A stretch of 64,000 bases of DNA. It comes from Comamonadaceae bacterium OS-4 (GTDB lineage: Bacteria; Pseudomonadota; Gammaproteobacteria; Burkholderiales; Burkholderiaceae_C). Position numbers and translations under genes: made by a program. The stretch covers positions 3,184,501-3,248,500 of the forward strand of contig AP026970.1 in the NCBI GenBank assembly GCA_027924025.1, written 5' to 3'. Below the pieces are notes generated by a model. The model was given only the letters and a program-made list of their open reading frames with translations. It did no database searches and was not told the origin of the DNA. Below are positions 22,718 to 29,782 of this stretch, in pieces; the first letter of the stretch is position 1, and each line of letters begins with the position of its first letter.

Positions 22718-23617
22718 ATGGCAAAGAGGATACAAAATGCCAGTGATTTAAACACTGGAATAGTGAGTTTTATTCAAGGAATAATTAAGATCGGCGCATC
22801 ATCAAAAGGGAATGCCTTTGATGAAACCGTTCGAAGTCTGTTGCTCAAAGAACTTAGCGGAGCAGTTCTTATTGATGACAAGCGATGGGGTTCAAAATCG
22901 TCCACTTCAATATTTAGAGAATATAGAAAAAGATCAATGACAAAGAATTTTGACTTCACTGATCTACAGCCCATCGTTGACAACACACAACCGTTAGATT
23001 TGATTATTGTGGATAAACCAAATGGGAGCCAAAACTGGCCTGATCTCTTGATTATCTACAATCAAATCGGATTGCCAATAGAAGTCAAATCCACCGAAAA
23101 TGATTCCATCGTGTGGAACAGTGGATTCCCTCGTTTTGATGGAATATATATCTTCAACTGCTACGGAAAAAGCACAACAACCTGCTTTCTTGGTCAGCAT
23201 GCAATAAATAAATTTGAGCTAGATGAGCTTAAAACATCCTCAAAAGAAGCAAGTCAGCATAATAAAAAATGCGGTGGTACTAGGTGGTCATATTATGTCA
23301 GAGATATGTATAACTCTAGTCAGTCATTCATTGAAAGCAAATCGCTACCAACTGAGCTGATCAAGCTTGGCAACGACATTAAAGAGGCTGAATCTAAGCT
23401 TAAATGTGGTTGCACTACAAGCGGGAAAAATCTAACTTTCAATCAAATAGAGGCATTGAAAGTATCTATTGAAGAGAAGACAGAAAAATTTATTGCGCTT
23501 GATAATGAGTTCAATAGGCAAAAACATCGCAGGGAAGAAATGGAAAGAGAAACAATTGAATTTATTCAAAAGTTACCTTGGACTACAAATCAAAATACAG
23601 ATTTTGATCCAGTCTAA
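22718..23617 (+). CDS. Type II restriction endonuclease of the second R-M system
   Basis: A 299-residue protein with a clear PD-(D/E)xK core: NWPDLLIIYNQIGLPIEVKS, with PD at 108-109 and ExK at 122-124. After the nuclease core come CGCTTSGKN and a long charged coiled coil (about residues 215-285), which may serve for dimerisation or target search. It pairs with the NPPF methyltransferase immediately upstream. I do not recognise the isoschizomer family. A terminator follows 14 bp after the stop. Confidence 0.8.
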   Translation: MAKRIQNASDLNTGIVSFIQGIIKIGASSKGNAFDETVRSLLLKELSGAVLIDDKRWGSKSSTSIFREYRKRSMTKNFDFTDLQPIVDNTQPLDLIIVDKPNGSQNWPDLLIIYNQIGLPIEVKSTENDSIVWNSGFPRFDGIYIFNCYGKSTTTCFLGQHAINKFELDELKTSSKEASQHNKKCGGTRWSYYVRDMYNSSQSFIESKSLPTELIKLGNDIKEAESKLKCGCTTSGKNLTFNQIEALKVSIEEKTEKFIALDNEFNRQKHRREEMERETIEFIQKLPWTTNQNTDFDPV

Positions 23618-23631
23618 ACAAATACATTAAG

Positions 23632-23653
23632 AGCACCATAAGGTGCTTTTTTT
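23632..23653 (+). terminator. Terminator after the second R-M pair
   Basis: AGCACC/GGTGCT stem with ATAA loop and seven T. Confidence 0.88.
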
Positions 23654-23862
23654 ACGACCTAACGTGAGAGGTTAGGACCTCACGTGCCACTGCATGTACC
23701 TTCTTCACTGACAAGCGTACAGTTCGTTCTATTGGTTGGCGACACAAAGAAGTCAATCAAATAAAGCGATCAACTGTAGCGACTACCCACTTTATACCTA
23801 CCAGTGAAATAATTCACTTGGAAAGGAGGGATTAAATATGACTTAAATTAAAGGAAATTATC
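23654..23862. other. Intergenic segment with a compact predicted pseudoknot
   Basis: Within this 209-bp gap, CCTAAC (23658-23663) pairs GTTAGG (23671-23676), while the loop GTGAG (23664-23668) pairs CTCAC (23679-23683), an H-type pseudoknot. The extended arm ACGTGAG/CTCACGT is an alternative hairpin. The rest holds the leader of the 111-residue protein, with GGAAAGGAGGGA at 23820-23831. Confidence 0.4.
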
Positions 23863-24198
23863 ATGAACCAACTTAATCTTATCGCAGTCCCTAACGGCTT
23901 TTATACTCTTGAAGAAGCTCTTCAAGATCCAACAATCAAACAAGCTGCTCAAATGCTTAAACCCCTTGAAGGCACTACAACAGGAAAAATCAAAGCTTTT
24001 CTAACCGTTTATCAAATGATTGATGCTTTGGACCAAATGCGCCAACAAGGCATGGATTTGAACCAATTGAACCGCGAAGTTTTTAAGGACTCAATGGCAG
24101 CGACTGTTCATCTTAGCTATGACTTAATCATGAAGTCTTTCACCAACCAAGAGCGCAAAATGCTTCAAGAGTTGGTTGCGAAAGCTCCTGCTCACTAA
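23863..24198 (+). CDS. Hypothetical 111-residue helical protein
   Basis: An acidic-to-neutral soluble protein predicted to be all helical, with no cysteines and no membrane segment. The middle (KIKAFLTVYQMIDALDQMRQ) is strongly amphipathic. I recognise no family. It has its own ribosome binding site (AAAGGAAATT) and terminator, so it is an independent unit between the second R-M pair and the Xre regulator. An accessory role in the element is possible but unsupported. Confidence 0.65.
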   Translation: MNQLNLIAVPNGFYTLEEALQDPTIKQAAQMLKPLEGTTTGKIKAFLTVYQMIDALDQMRQQGMDLNQLNREVFKDSMAATVHLSYDLIMKSFTNQERKMLQELVAKAPAH

Positions 24199-24220
24199 GT
24201 TTCAGCAGCACCAAAAACAA

Positions 24221-24245
24221 AGGTTCCAATTTGGAGCCTTTTTTG
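24221..24245 (+). terminator. Terminator after the 111-residue protein
   Basis: AGGTTCCA/TGGAGCCT stem (one G-T pair) with a 3-nt loop and a T run. Confidence 0.85.
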
Positions 24246-24261
24246 TTGATCTCTGCGCCTA

Positions 24262-24293
24262 TGTCAGTCAAAATCATAGGAATTTAACTGACA
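24262..24293. promoter_or_regulatory. Inverted repeat upstream of the Xre regulator
   Basis: TGTCAGT (24262-24268) and ACTGACA (24287-24293) form a perfect 7-bp inverted repeat separated by 18 bp, directly before the start at 24303. The size and position suit an autoregulatory operator for the Xre protein. Confidence 0.5.
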
Positions 24294-24302
24294 ACACTAC
24301 AC

Positions 24303-24668
24303 ATGGCAAAGTCACCCAAAGACATACAACGATTGCAGGTAATCGGTAAGAGCTTGCAGAAGCTGCGACTTAAGTCAGGTTATTCTCAAGAGGAAGTTTC
24401 AGAACGTCTCGATATCACATCCAAATCATATGGTGAATATGAACGTGGTGACTCCACTCTTAACATCCTTAGATTGATTCAGATTGCTGAAATCTTTGAA
24501 TGTGAACTTGATGAACTTCTAGTTGGAATCAGTTCAAAACCTGATGACCAAGCAAAACATATTTCCGGCCTTCTACAAGGAGTTAAACGAGCCGATAGAC
24601 TCCACATTGTCAGAATTGTGGAGAAAATTTGTCTAATTTCAAAAGGCAAATCAAAAATAGACTCCTAA
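24303..24668 (+). CDS. Xre-family HTH transcriptional regulator
   Basis: A 121-residue regulator with an N-terminal Cro/C1-type helix-turn-helix (about residues 16-70: LQKLRLKSGYSQEEVSERL and then SKSYGEYERGDSTLNILRL). The C-terminal 50 residues are helical and basic and may mediate dimerisation. It could be the element repressor or the control protein of one R-M system; it is about 0.7 kb downstream of the nearest nuclease gene, which is unusual for a C protein. An inverted repeat lies just upstream. Confidence 0.85.
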   Translation: MAKSPKDIQRLQVIGKSLQKLRLKSGYSQEEVSERLDITSKSYGEYERGDSTLNILRLIQIAEIFECELDELLVGISSKPDDQAKHISGLLQGVKRADRLHIVRIVEKICLISKGKSKIDS

Positions 24669-24995
24669 CAGGTGTCATTTTTCTGGGCAGCTTGGTTGCA
24701 GAATAGTGCCCACGTCAATCAAAAGTGCATTAGTTAATCGCTAAAGCAACCAGCCTCATATTAATTCTAGCAAATAGAATTTTTGAAGCAATAGAACAGA
24801 AGCACTCAATTGAGTACTTTTCTTATTGATCAATTTTTTGAACTTCATACGATCCCTGCGGGAGCACCTGCTTCATTTATGCGTTGCAAAATAAAGCAGG
24901 TCGATGAAATTCACTCTTACAACTGGCGCACGTAGTGGGAACGCTCCGCCGTTCTTCCAATATGTGAGGCCGGGGCCGGCACCAGCCAAGTGCGT
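24669..24995. other. Noncoding region with inverted repeats
   Basis: This 327-bp stretch has no ORF. It has an imperfect hairpin around AAGCACTCAATTGAGTACTT (24799-24818) and the 8-bp inverted repeat ACCTGCTT/AAGCAGGT (24866-24873 and 24894-24901). At 24930-24990 there is a GC-rich patch that contrasts with the AT-rich element, with GAACG/CGTTC. It lies downstream of both flanking genes' 3' ends. Its function is unknown. Confidence 0.4.
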
Positions 24996-25202
24996 TTAGT
25001 CAAAGCCATTTACATCAACAGCACCGGGAAGAAGTCTATTTTTTCTCACGATTGATTCAAGGATCATTTTCAGTTCTTGAATCTTTTGAGCATCATTTCC
25101 AATAGTAAAAGCTTGAACCAAGTCCCTCAAGTCTGCGACTGAAACACTCAATTCATCAATTGAAGTGAGTCGGCTTTTGTCATAGTTGAACTCAACTTTC
25201 AT
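24996..25202 (-). CDS. Small protein, second gene of a coupled pair near oriT
   Basis: A 68-residue acidic protein starting MKVEFNYDKSRLTSIDELSV. The ATG at 25202 is preceded by GGAAGT and overlaps the 3' end of the upstream gene by 11 bp, which indicates translational coupling. I recognise no family. It has no cysteines or membrane segment. As it is paired with a likely DNA-binding protein divergent from the mob genes, an accessory mobilisation or regulatory role is plausible but not shown. Confidence 0.6.
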   Translation of the reverse strand: MKVEFNYDKSRLTSIDELSVSVADLRDLVQAFTIGNDAQKIQELKMILESIVRKNRLLPGAVDVNGFD

Positions 25203-25503
25203 TTTTACTTCCAACCATTTTTGAAACATATTTTGATTTTTGGATCAGTGTTTCCTTGATCAATTGCTCTAGATTAGTTCCATTTTTAATTGCATATTCT
25301 TCAAGAGCCTTGCAGTTTTCTTCACCAATGAACTTGAAGTAGGCAGCGGCGCGAGCCTGTTTTTTCTTCTGAACATATTCACTCACTGCATTTCTAACTA
25401 CCATGCCGAAGTTATCTGACTGCCCCGCATTGATTAAATAATCATCAATCCACTCAGCATCTTCGTTGCGAATAAATGCAGTTTTTTTCTTGCAACCCTT
25501 CAT
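25192..25503 (-). CDS. Putative ribbon-helix-helix-like protein near oriT
   Basis: A 103-residue basic protein. The N-terminal portion (KKTAFIRNEDAEWIDDYL followed by GMVVRNAVSEYVQKKK) looks like a ribbon-helix-helix DNA-binding domain, as in small relaxosome accessory proteins and plasmid repressors. The ATG at 25503 has a perfect AGGAGG upstream. It is divergent from the MobC-like gene, and the oriT lies between them, so it may bind there. Function is inferred from position and fold only. Confidence 0.55.
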   Translation of the reverse strand: MKGCKKKTAFIRNEDAEWIDDYLINAGQSDNFGMVVRNAVSEYVQKKKQARAAAYFKFIGEENCKALEEYAIKNGTNLEQLIKETLIQKSKYVSKMVGSKNES

Positions 25504-25648
25504 AAAATTCCTCCTGTTTTTATGAAGCATATGAAATCATATAGATAAAACAAGACCCATTCCGAAAATGTCAGCTATCGAGTTTTTTCATAATCGTGGA
25601 CATTACTTTTTAATTTCGTAAAATTAAGAGTACAGAACAGCAAGACAA

Positions 25649-25722
25649 ATAAACCATACCGTCGCTTAACCCCTTACGGGCTTAACCAACGTGGTTTATC
25701 TCTTGTTAGGGCGTTGCCCTAA
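25649..25722. other. Putative origin of transfer (oriT)
   Basis: Between the divergent genes lies an 8-bp inverted repeat ATAAACCA/TGGTTTAT (25649-25656 and 25692-25699). It encloses two CTTAAC boxes (25665-25670 and 25681-25686), the second as GGGCTTAACC. This resembles the ColE1 nick region CTGG/CTTA, cut by the MbeA relaxase family. A perfect hairpin TTAGGGC-GTT-GCCCTAA (25706-25722) follows. The likely nick is at the GG/CT junction (25680/25681). Confidence 0.65.
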
Positions 25723-25763
25723 GACCCTAAAAATGCTTAAAACAAAAATAAAAAGGAGAGCAT

Positions 25764-26189
25764 ATGAGCAAAGAATTAGAACCAAAATTGCACCCAGGAA
25801 GACATGGAAATGCTGATGATCATTTATACAAACGCACTCACTCATTAGACATTCGTTTGTCTCCAGTTGAGTTCATAGCATTGAAAGAGTCATGGAATAA
25901 AACTCAATTTAATTCAATGGCTTCTTATGTTCGCAATACCATCTTCAAAGGAAATGAAAAGAAGATTGACTTCTACTTTGAAGAAAAGCAGCAAGATCGC
26001 ATCCTTGCAGGAAAGTATTTAGCGGAGCTAAATAAACAAGGAAAAAATTTGAATCAGATCGCAAAGCAGCTAAGTTTAAAAACAGATTTTACAAAACAAG
26101 AGACAAAATTACTTGTAGACGATCTGAAAAATACACTGCTTGCCATTCAAGAAATCAAAGATAAATTTTCTGTACAGAAGAAAATTTAA
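25764..26189 (+). CDS. MobC-like relaxosome accessory protein
   Basis: A 141-residue protein of the MobC type. IRLSPVEFIALKE (about residues 30-42) and the C-terminal LAELNKQGKNLNQIAKQLS are the usual features of relaxosome DNA-binding proteins. It assists the relaxase in opening the nick site. It sits directly after the oriT and 11 bp before the relaxase gene, as mbeC/mbeA in ColE1-type plasmids. The ribosome binding site is AAAAGGAGAG before the ATG at 25764. Confidence 0.8.
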   Translation: MSKELEPKLHPGRHGNADDHLYKRTHSLDIRLSPVEFIALKESWNKTQFNSMASYVRNTIFKGNEKKIDFYFEEKQQDRILAGKYLAELNKQGKNLNQIAKQLSLKTDFTKQETKLLVDDLKNTLLAIQEIKDKFSVQKKI

Positions 26190-26200
26190 GGCTTGGTTTT

Positions 26201-27562
26201 GTGATTAATGCCGTTCAAGGCCATCGCACGAATTCAGTTCAAGAAGCGATTAACTATCTTAAAGGCGACCACGATCATAAAGGCGTGGAGAGAAATCCTA
26301 AGCCTAGATTTTTCACCGGAAGTGAAAATGATTGTCTTATTGCTTGTGAAAGCATAGATAGAAAACAGAAGTATGTTACTGGAACCTTGGCCTTTGAACC
26401 AAATGAACGACCAAGTGATAAAGAGCTTATGGAAGTAGTTAAATCATTCCGCGCCACCTTCATGGCCGGCCTTGAACATGGCGTAAATTTCACAGACTTT
26501 TGGAATATCCATGAAGATAAAAATCGTATTGAGTTGAATTACGTCATCCCATTGACTGAATTAACCACTGGCAGGCAAATAAATCCGTTTCCACCTGGCA
26601 AAGCAAAAGAAGATTTTAAGGACGCATTTGATGCAACCTGGAATCACATTCTTGGTTTTGACCAAGTTGTCAGAGATCCACTCAAAGCATCTTCTTCAAA
26701 ATTTGAAACCAAGGTTTTGCCACATTCAGATTCAGCACTTGCCAAGCAAATTAAAGTTAGCAAACCAGATAAGGACAACATAAGCGCCAATGTTGCCTAT
26801 CAGATTCATCAAGGAAAAATTAACAGCAGGCAGCAGCTATGTGATTACCTAGAAAACTTTGGTGAAATCACCAGAGTGAACGATAAGTTCATCTCACTAA
26901 AAATTCACGGATCACAAAAAGCTTTTCGTTTAAAAGGTCCAGTTTATGAACATGGCGCCGATTTTCAGAAGTTGAAAATTGAGTCTGCTACTAAGGATGC
27001 TCCATACAGAAGGCAGCTTAATGATGCTGATTTTCAAAAGGTGCAATCAACTCTTGCACGATTGACTAAATCAAGAAAGTCTTTTAATCAGAAGCTGATT
27101 GCCACTCCCATGACTGGAAGAAGCAACAGAAACCGTTTGTATGGTGCCAAGGCAATTCCTAAGCAGTCTGCACCAGTCAAAGAAGTTCAGCAGACACCAC
27201 AGAGGGCCCCTACACAGGTTCAAGCGCCATTGACCAGCACCGCACCTAAGCAAGTTCCTGAAATCGCTCAGAAGCAGCCTACAGCCGGTAAACCAGCAAT
27301 GATGGATTCACAAACTAAAGAAAGTGGTTCTTCTGGACCAACTTCAATGGGTAGTAGTTCAGATTCTTCTATTGGAAATCTTCAAGCTCAATTGTCTGAT
27401 TTGAGAAATCAAATTGCTAATGCCAAAGATCCAGCTAAGGCCGCATCTTTGAAAATTAGAGCTATGAAACTTGAACAGCAGATTGGCGCAGCAGTAGAAG
27501 CTGATCGCATTAGAAAACTCAAAGAATCAGAACGATTCAGTGGCATCAAGAAAAAATACTGA
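26201..27562 (+). CDS. MbeA-like HEN relaxase (MOBP5/MOBHEN type)
   Basis: A 453-residue relaxase starting with GTG. The catalytic Tyr19 sits in INYLKG as in ColE1 MbeA. The HEN signature in place of the usual three-His motif is seen as H104, E111 and N113 in IHEDKNRIELNYVIP. SRQQLCDYLENFGEITRV (residues 200-225) matches the next conserved block of MbeA. The C-terminus is a low-complexity Pro/Gln/Ser-rich linker (about residues 305-395) and a coiled coil. It nicks oriT and leads the strand into a recipient using another element's secretion system. Confidence 0.88.
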   Translation: MINAVQGHRTNSVQEAINYLKGDHDHKGVERNPKPRFFTGSENDCLIACESIDRKQKYVTGTLAFEPNERPSDKELMEVVKSFRATFMAGLEHGVNFTDFWNIHEDKNRIELNYVIPLTELTTGRQINPFPPGKAKEDFKDAFDATWNHILGFDQVVRDPLKASSSKFETKVLPHSDSALAKQIKVSKPDKDNISANVAYQIHQGKINSRQQLCDYLENFGEITRVNDKFISLKIHGSQKAFRLKGPVYEHGADFQKLKIESATKDAPYRRQLNDADFQKVQSTLARLTKSRKSFNQKLIATPMTGRSNRNRLYGAKAIPKQSAPVKEVQQTPQRAPTQVQAPLTSTAPKQVPEIAQKQPTAGKPAMMDSQTKESGSSGPTSMGSSSDSSIGNLQAQLSDLRNQIANAKDPAKAASLKIRAMKLEQQIGAAVEADRIRKLKESERFSGIKKKY

Positions 27563-27575
27563 ATACTTGGCCAAC

Positions 27576-27600
27576 AAAAAGGCACCCGAAGGTGCTTTTT
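27576..27600. terminator. Bidirectional terminator between relaxase and integrase
   Basis: GCACC/GGTGC stem with CGAA loop, flanked by AAAAA and TTTTT, so it can serve both converging genes. Confidence 0.85.
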
Positions 27601-27624
27601 ACTCTCAGTTTAATTCATATGAAT

Positions 27625-28782
27625 TTAACTAGCTTTGGCCCAAAGTTTTGCGCCAATGTCACTATGCCTTAAAGTGGCATATCGTTTCAAAGTTCCCAAT
27701 TCAATATGGCCTGAAATTTTACTAATTTCAATGTCAGTCAAGTTTGTGTTCACAAAATACCAGCTAACAGCACAATGCCTTAAATCGTGAATTTTGAAGT
27801 TTGTAACTTTGGCATTTTTGCAGATGACTTTGAACCGAGCAGCAAGAACAGAACTACTTTTCCAATAGTCACCAAACACCAACGATTGACTATCCTTCTT
27901 CAACTTCATAAGCCTGTCTTTAATGAAGTGGTAGAACTCTGGCCTTAGTGGAACTTTCCGATCTTCGGCATTCTTTTTATCAGCAATTTTTGTGTTCTCT
28001 TTGGGAACAAAAATGTATGAATGACTTGGATTTTTTTCATCCAAATGAATTTCATCCCACTTGATAAGGAGACTTTCACCAGCACGCATACAAGAATAGT
28101 ATTGCCAAAGAATGAGACACCGCAATTCTTCGCGCTTCACATACATTTTTTCTGTAGCAGCCAGCAAGCTATCTAATTCACCAGCTTCAAGAATCCGATC
28201 CCGTGGAATCCAAGCTTTGGGAGGCGAATTCTCATCAAATGGCTTACGGTCAAACGTGTAATCATGGTGTTTGGCGTGCCACGCCAATGAGGTTTTGATA
28301 GCGTAATAAAGCTTCCTGATGGTGCTTTCGCTGTAGGTCTTTTTGACCATCTCACCAGTTTTCACATCCAAAATTTTATGACCAGCATAAAGCGGACTAG
28401 CTTTCTTTTTAGTCGCTTGATCTGGAACCTTTTGTTCCAATTTGGTTTTCAGGTAAAGAGCAAACGTTCCAGATTTGAAATTTCCAAGAGGAACCTTTCC
28501 AATCTCCAACTTCAATTTTTCAAGGTCATACCGTTTGCCATCGGCAACAGTGTTGTGCTTTAAATATTCGGTGAAAATTTGAGCCAAAGTCAGCTTCTTG
28601 ATTTTGGTGATGTCTACCGACTCACCACGATCAATTTTTGACTTGACTTCACGAATGAATTTTTCAGCTTCTTTTTTTGTCTTGTAGGTCTTGCTTACAG
28701 CAACACCAGCTTCGCGCACACGCACCAAGAACGACACATCGCCATTGACGCCAACACGTTCAGTGATCAACTTCCCCGCCAT
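27625..28782 (-). CDS. int: Tyrosine recombinase (element integrase)
   Basis: A 385-residue phage-type integrase. The N-terminal part is an arm-binding AP2-like strand region, followed by a core-binding domain (LTLAQIFTEYLKHNT). The catalytic domain has Arg233 (CMRAGE), HxxR at H332-R335 (HDLRH), H359 (GHIELG) and nucleophile Tyr368 (LKRY). The ATG at 28782 has AAAGGAGTG upstream. It lies at the right end reading inward, with TTGGAAC boxes between its start and attR, the standard arrangement of an integrase with its arm sites. Its target is the anticodon loop of tRNA-Arg(CCU). Confidence 0.95.
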   Translation of the reverse strand: MAGKLITERVGVNGDVSFLVRVREAGVAVSKTYKTKKEAEKFIREVKSKIDRGESVDITKIKKLTLAQIFTEYLKHNTVADGKRYDLEKLKLEIGKVPLGNFKSGTFALYLKTKLEQKVPDQATKKKASPLYAGHKILDVKTGEMVKKTYSESTIRKLYYAIKTSLAWHAKHHDYTFDRKPFDENSPPKAWIPRDRILEAGELDSLLAATEKMYVKREELRCLILWQYYSCMRAGESLLIKWDEIHLDEKNPSHSYIFVPKENTKIADKKNAEDRKVPLRPEFYHFIKDRLMKLKKDSQSLVFGDYWKSSSVLAARFKVICKNAKVTNFKIHDLRHCAVSWYFVNTNLTDIEISKISGHIELGTLKRYATLRHSDIGAKLWAKAS

Positions 28783-28810
28783 CTTCACCACTCCTTTTAG
28801 AACGTCCAAG

Positions 28811-28836
28811 TTGGAACTTGGAACAAATTTGGAACA
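28811..28836 (+). repeat. Right arm-type repeats for the integrase
   Basis: Three TTGGAAC boxes at 28811, 28818 and 28829. The last two, 11 bp apart, match the left-end pair at 17761/17772 in sequence, spacing and orientation. Confidence 0.65.
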
Positions 28837-28908
28837 TTATGGCTAGAATAGCGTACATCATCACTGTAAGTGGTTGCTGTATAAAGAATTTTTCAACTTG
28901 TTAGTGTT

Positions 28909-28954
28909 CCCTCCTAAGGGGCAGATACAGGTTCGATTCCTGTCGGGGGCACCA
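28909..28954 (+). pseudogene. 3' half of host tRNA-Arg(CCU) (attR)
   Basis: CCCTCCTAAG (the attR core, 28909-28918) then GGGC closing the anticodon stem, AGAT, T-arm ACAGG-TTCGATT-CCTGT, acceptor CGGGGGC, discriminator A and encoded CCA. Joined to the left half this gives a normal tRNA-Arg(CCU) with a GCCCC/GGGGC anticodon stem. In the present state the preceding bases are element DNA and do not rebuild the 5' half. Confidence 0.93.
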
Positions 28955-28990
28955 GCCACTTTAACGTCAAATAAGGCTCTGGCGCACATG

Positions 28991-29016
28991 GAATATGCGC
29001 AAGCAGCTATCAAAAA
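28991..29016 (+). repeat. Dispersed short repeat copy
   Basis: AATATGCGCAAGCAGCTATC followed by an A run, the clearest copy of the family in the window, in intergenic host DNA between attR and plsC. Confidence 0.7.
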
Positions 29017-29025
29017 GTGAGTAAA

Positions 29026-29760
29026 TCAGCGCTGACGTAGCGCAATGATGTCTTCCCGCACCGCGGCCGACCAAGTCCTGCGGTCGCGCCCGTCGGCGGT
29101 TTGCGGGGTTCCAAACGTCACCACTGCCTGAATGCCGTCGCTACACAGCGTGCGCCACAGGGAGCCGAGCAGGGTGTCGTCTCCGATGTAGCAAGGGGCA
29201 AAGCTTTGCTCACCTCGGGCGTCGGCAAACTGCAGGGCCACCGGTTGGATGGGCGCATTCACCGCAATAGCCGCCTGCAGCAAGTTCGCATGAAAGGGCA
29301 GCACATGGGTGCCGTCGCCGGTGGTGCCCTCGGGGAACACGGCCAGCACCTCTCCCGCTTGCAACCGCTCGGCCATGTGGTGCACCACGCGCATAGCGTC
29401 CCGGCGGGATTCGCGCTCGATATACAGCGTGCCGGCGCCGGTGGCCAGCGTGCCCACCACGGGCCAGTGCTGAATGTCTGCCTTGGAGATAAAGCGGCAA
29501 TGCCGGGCCGCGTGGATAACCACGATGTCCAGCCAGGAGATATGGTTGGCCGCCAACAGCACCGGACCGCCTGCGGGTGGCGTGCCATTTACTACCAATT
29601 TGATAGCTAGCCGCGCAAGCATGGCCTGCGCCCAGGCCTGAACTTCTGCATCACGCTCTGGCTGCGTCAGCCGGGAGAACCCCGTGCGAATGCGCCATGC
29701 GCCCGCCAGCACATGCAAAAGGACACGACTGATTCGCCACAGGGCTTTGAGTTGGCGCAT
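29026..29760 (-). CDS. plsC: 1-acyl-sn-glycerol-3-phosphate acyltransferase
   Basis: A 244-residue PlsC-family acyltransferase that makes phosphatidic acid at the inner membrane. The H-x4-D catalytic motif is NHISWLD (about residues 71-77) and the substrate motif is FPEGTTGDG (about residue 145). A hydrophobic N-terminus (about 8-25) suggests membrane attachment. The frame opens into the pyrC gene, but ATG at 29760 lies just after the pyrC stop and has the family-like start. It is the last gene of the algH-ruvX-pyr cluster. A repeat copy lies within the coding region at 29594. Confidence 0.9.
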   Translation of the reverse strand: MRQLKALWRISRVLLHVLAGAWRIRTGFSRLTQPERDAEVQAWAQAMLARLAIKLVVNGTPPAGGPVLLAANHISWLDIVVIHAARHCRFISKADIQHWPVVGTLATGAGTLYIERESRRDAMRVVHHMAERLQAGEVLAVFPEGTTGDGTHVLPFHANLLQAAIAVNAPIQPVALQFADARGEQSFAPCYIGDDTLLGSLWRTLCSDGIQAVVTFGTPQTADGRDRRTWSAAVREDIIALRQR

Positions 29761-29782
29761 GGGCTCAGGGCTCTGTGCGGTT

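Larger units (their letters stand above)
17655..28918. mobile_element. Integrative mobilizable element in tRNA-Arg(CCU)
   Basis: An AT-rich insertion of about 11.25 kb bounded by the 10-bp direct repeat CCCTCCTAAG (17655-17664 and 28909-28918). It carries a tyrosine integrase at the right end, a MbeA-type relaxase with MobC-like protein and oriT, two restriction-modification pairs, an Xre regulator, a tRNA-Arg and a large ORF-free structured region. No type IV secretion genes are present, so it must borrow a conjugation machine. Codon use and base composition differ sharply from both flanks, showing recent acquisition. Confidence 0.93.

Noticed and set aside
17655-28918. Conjugative element (ICE) or prophage
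   Set aside because: No type IV secretion, coupling protein, capsid, terminase or lysis genes. Only mobilisation and integration functions are present.
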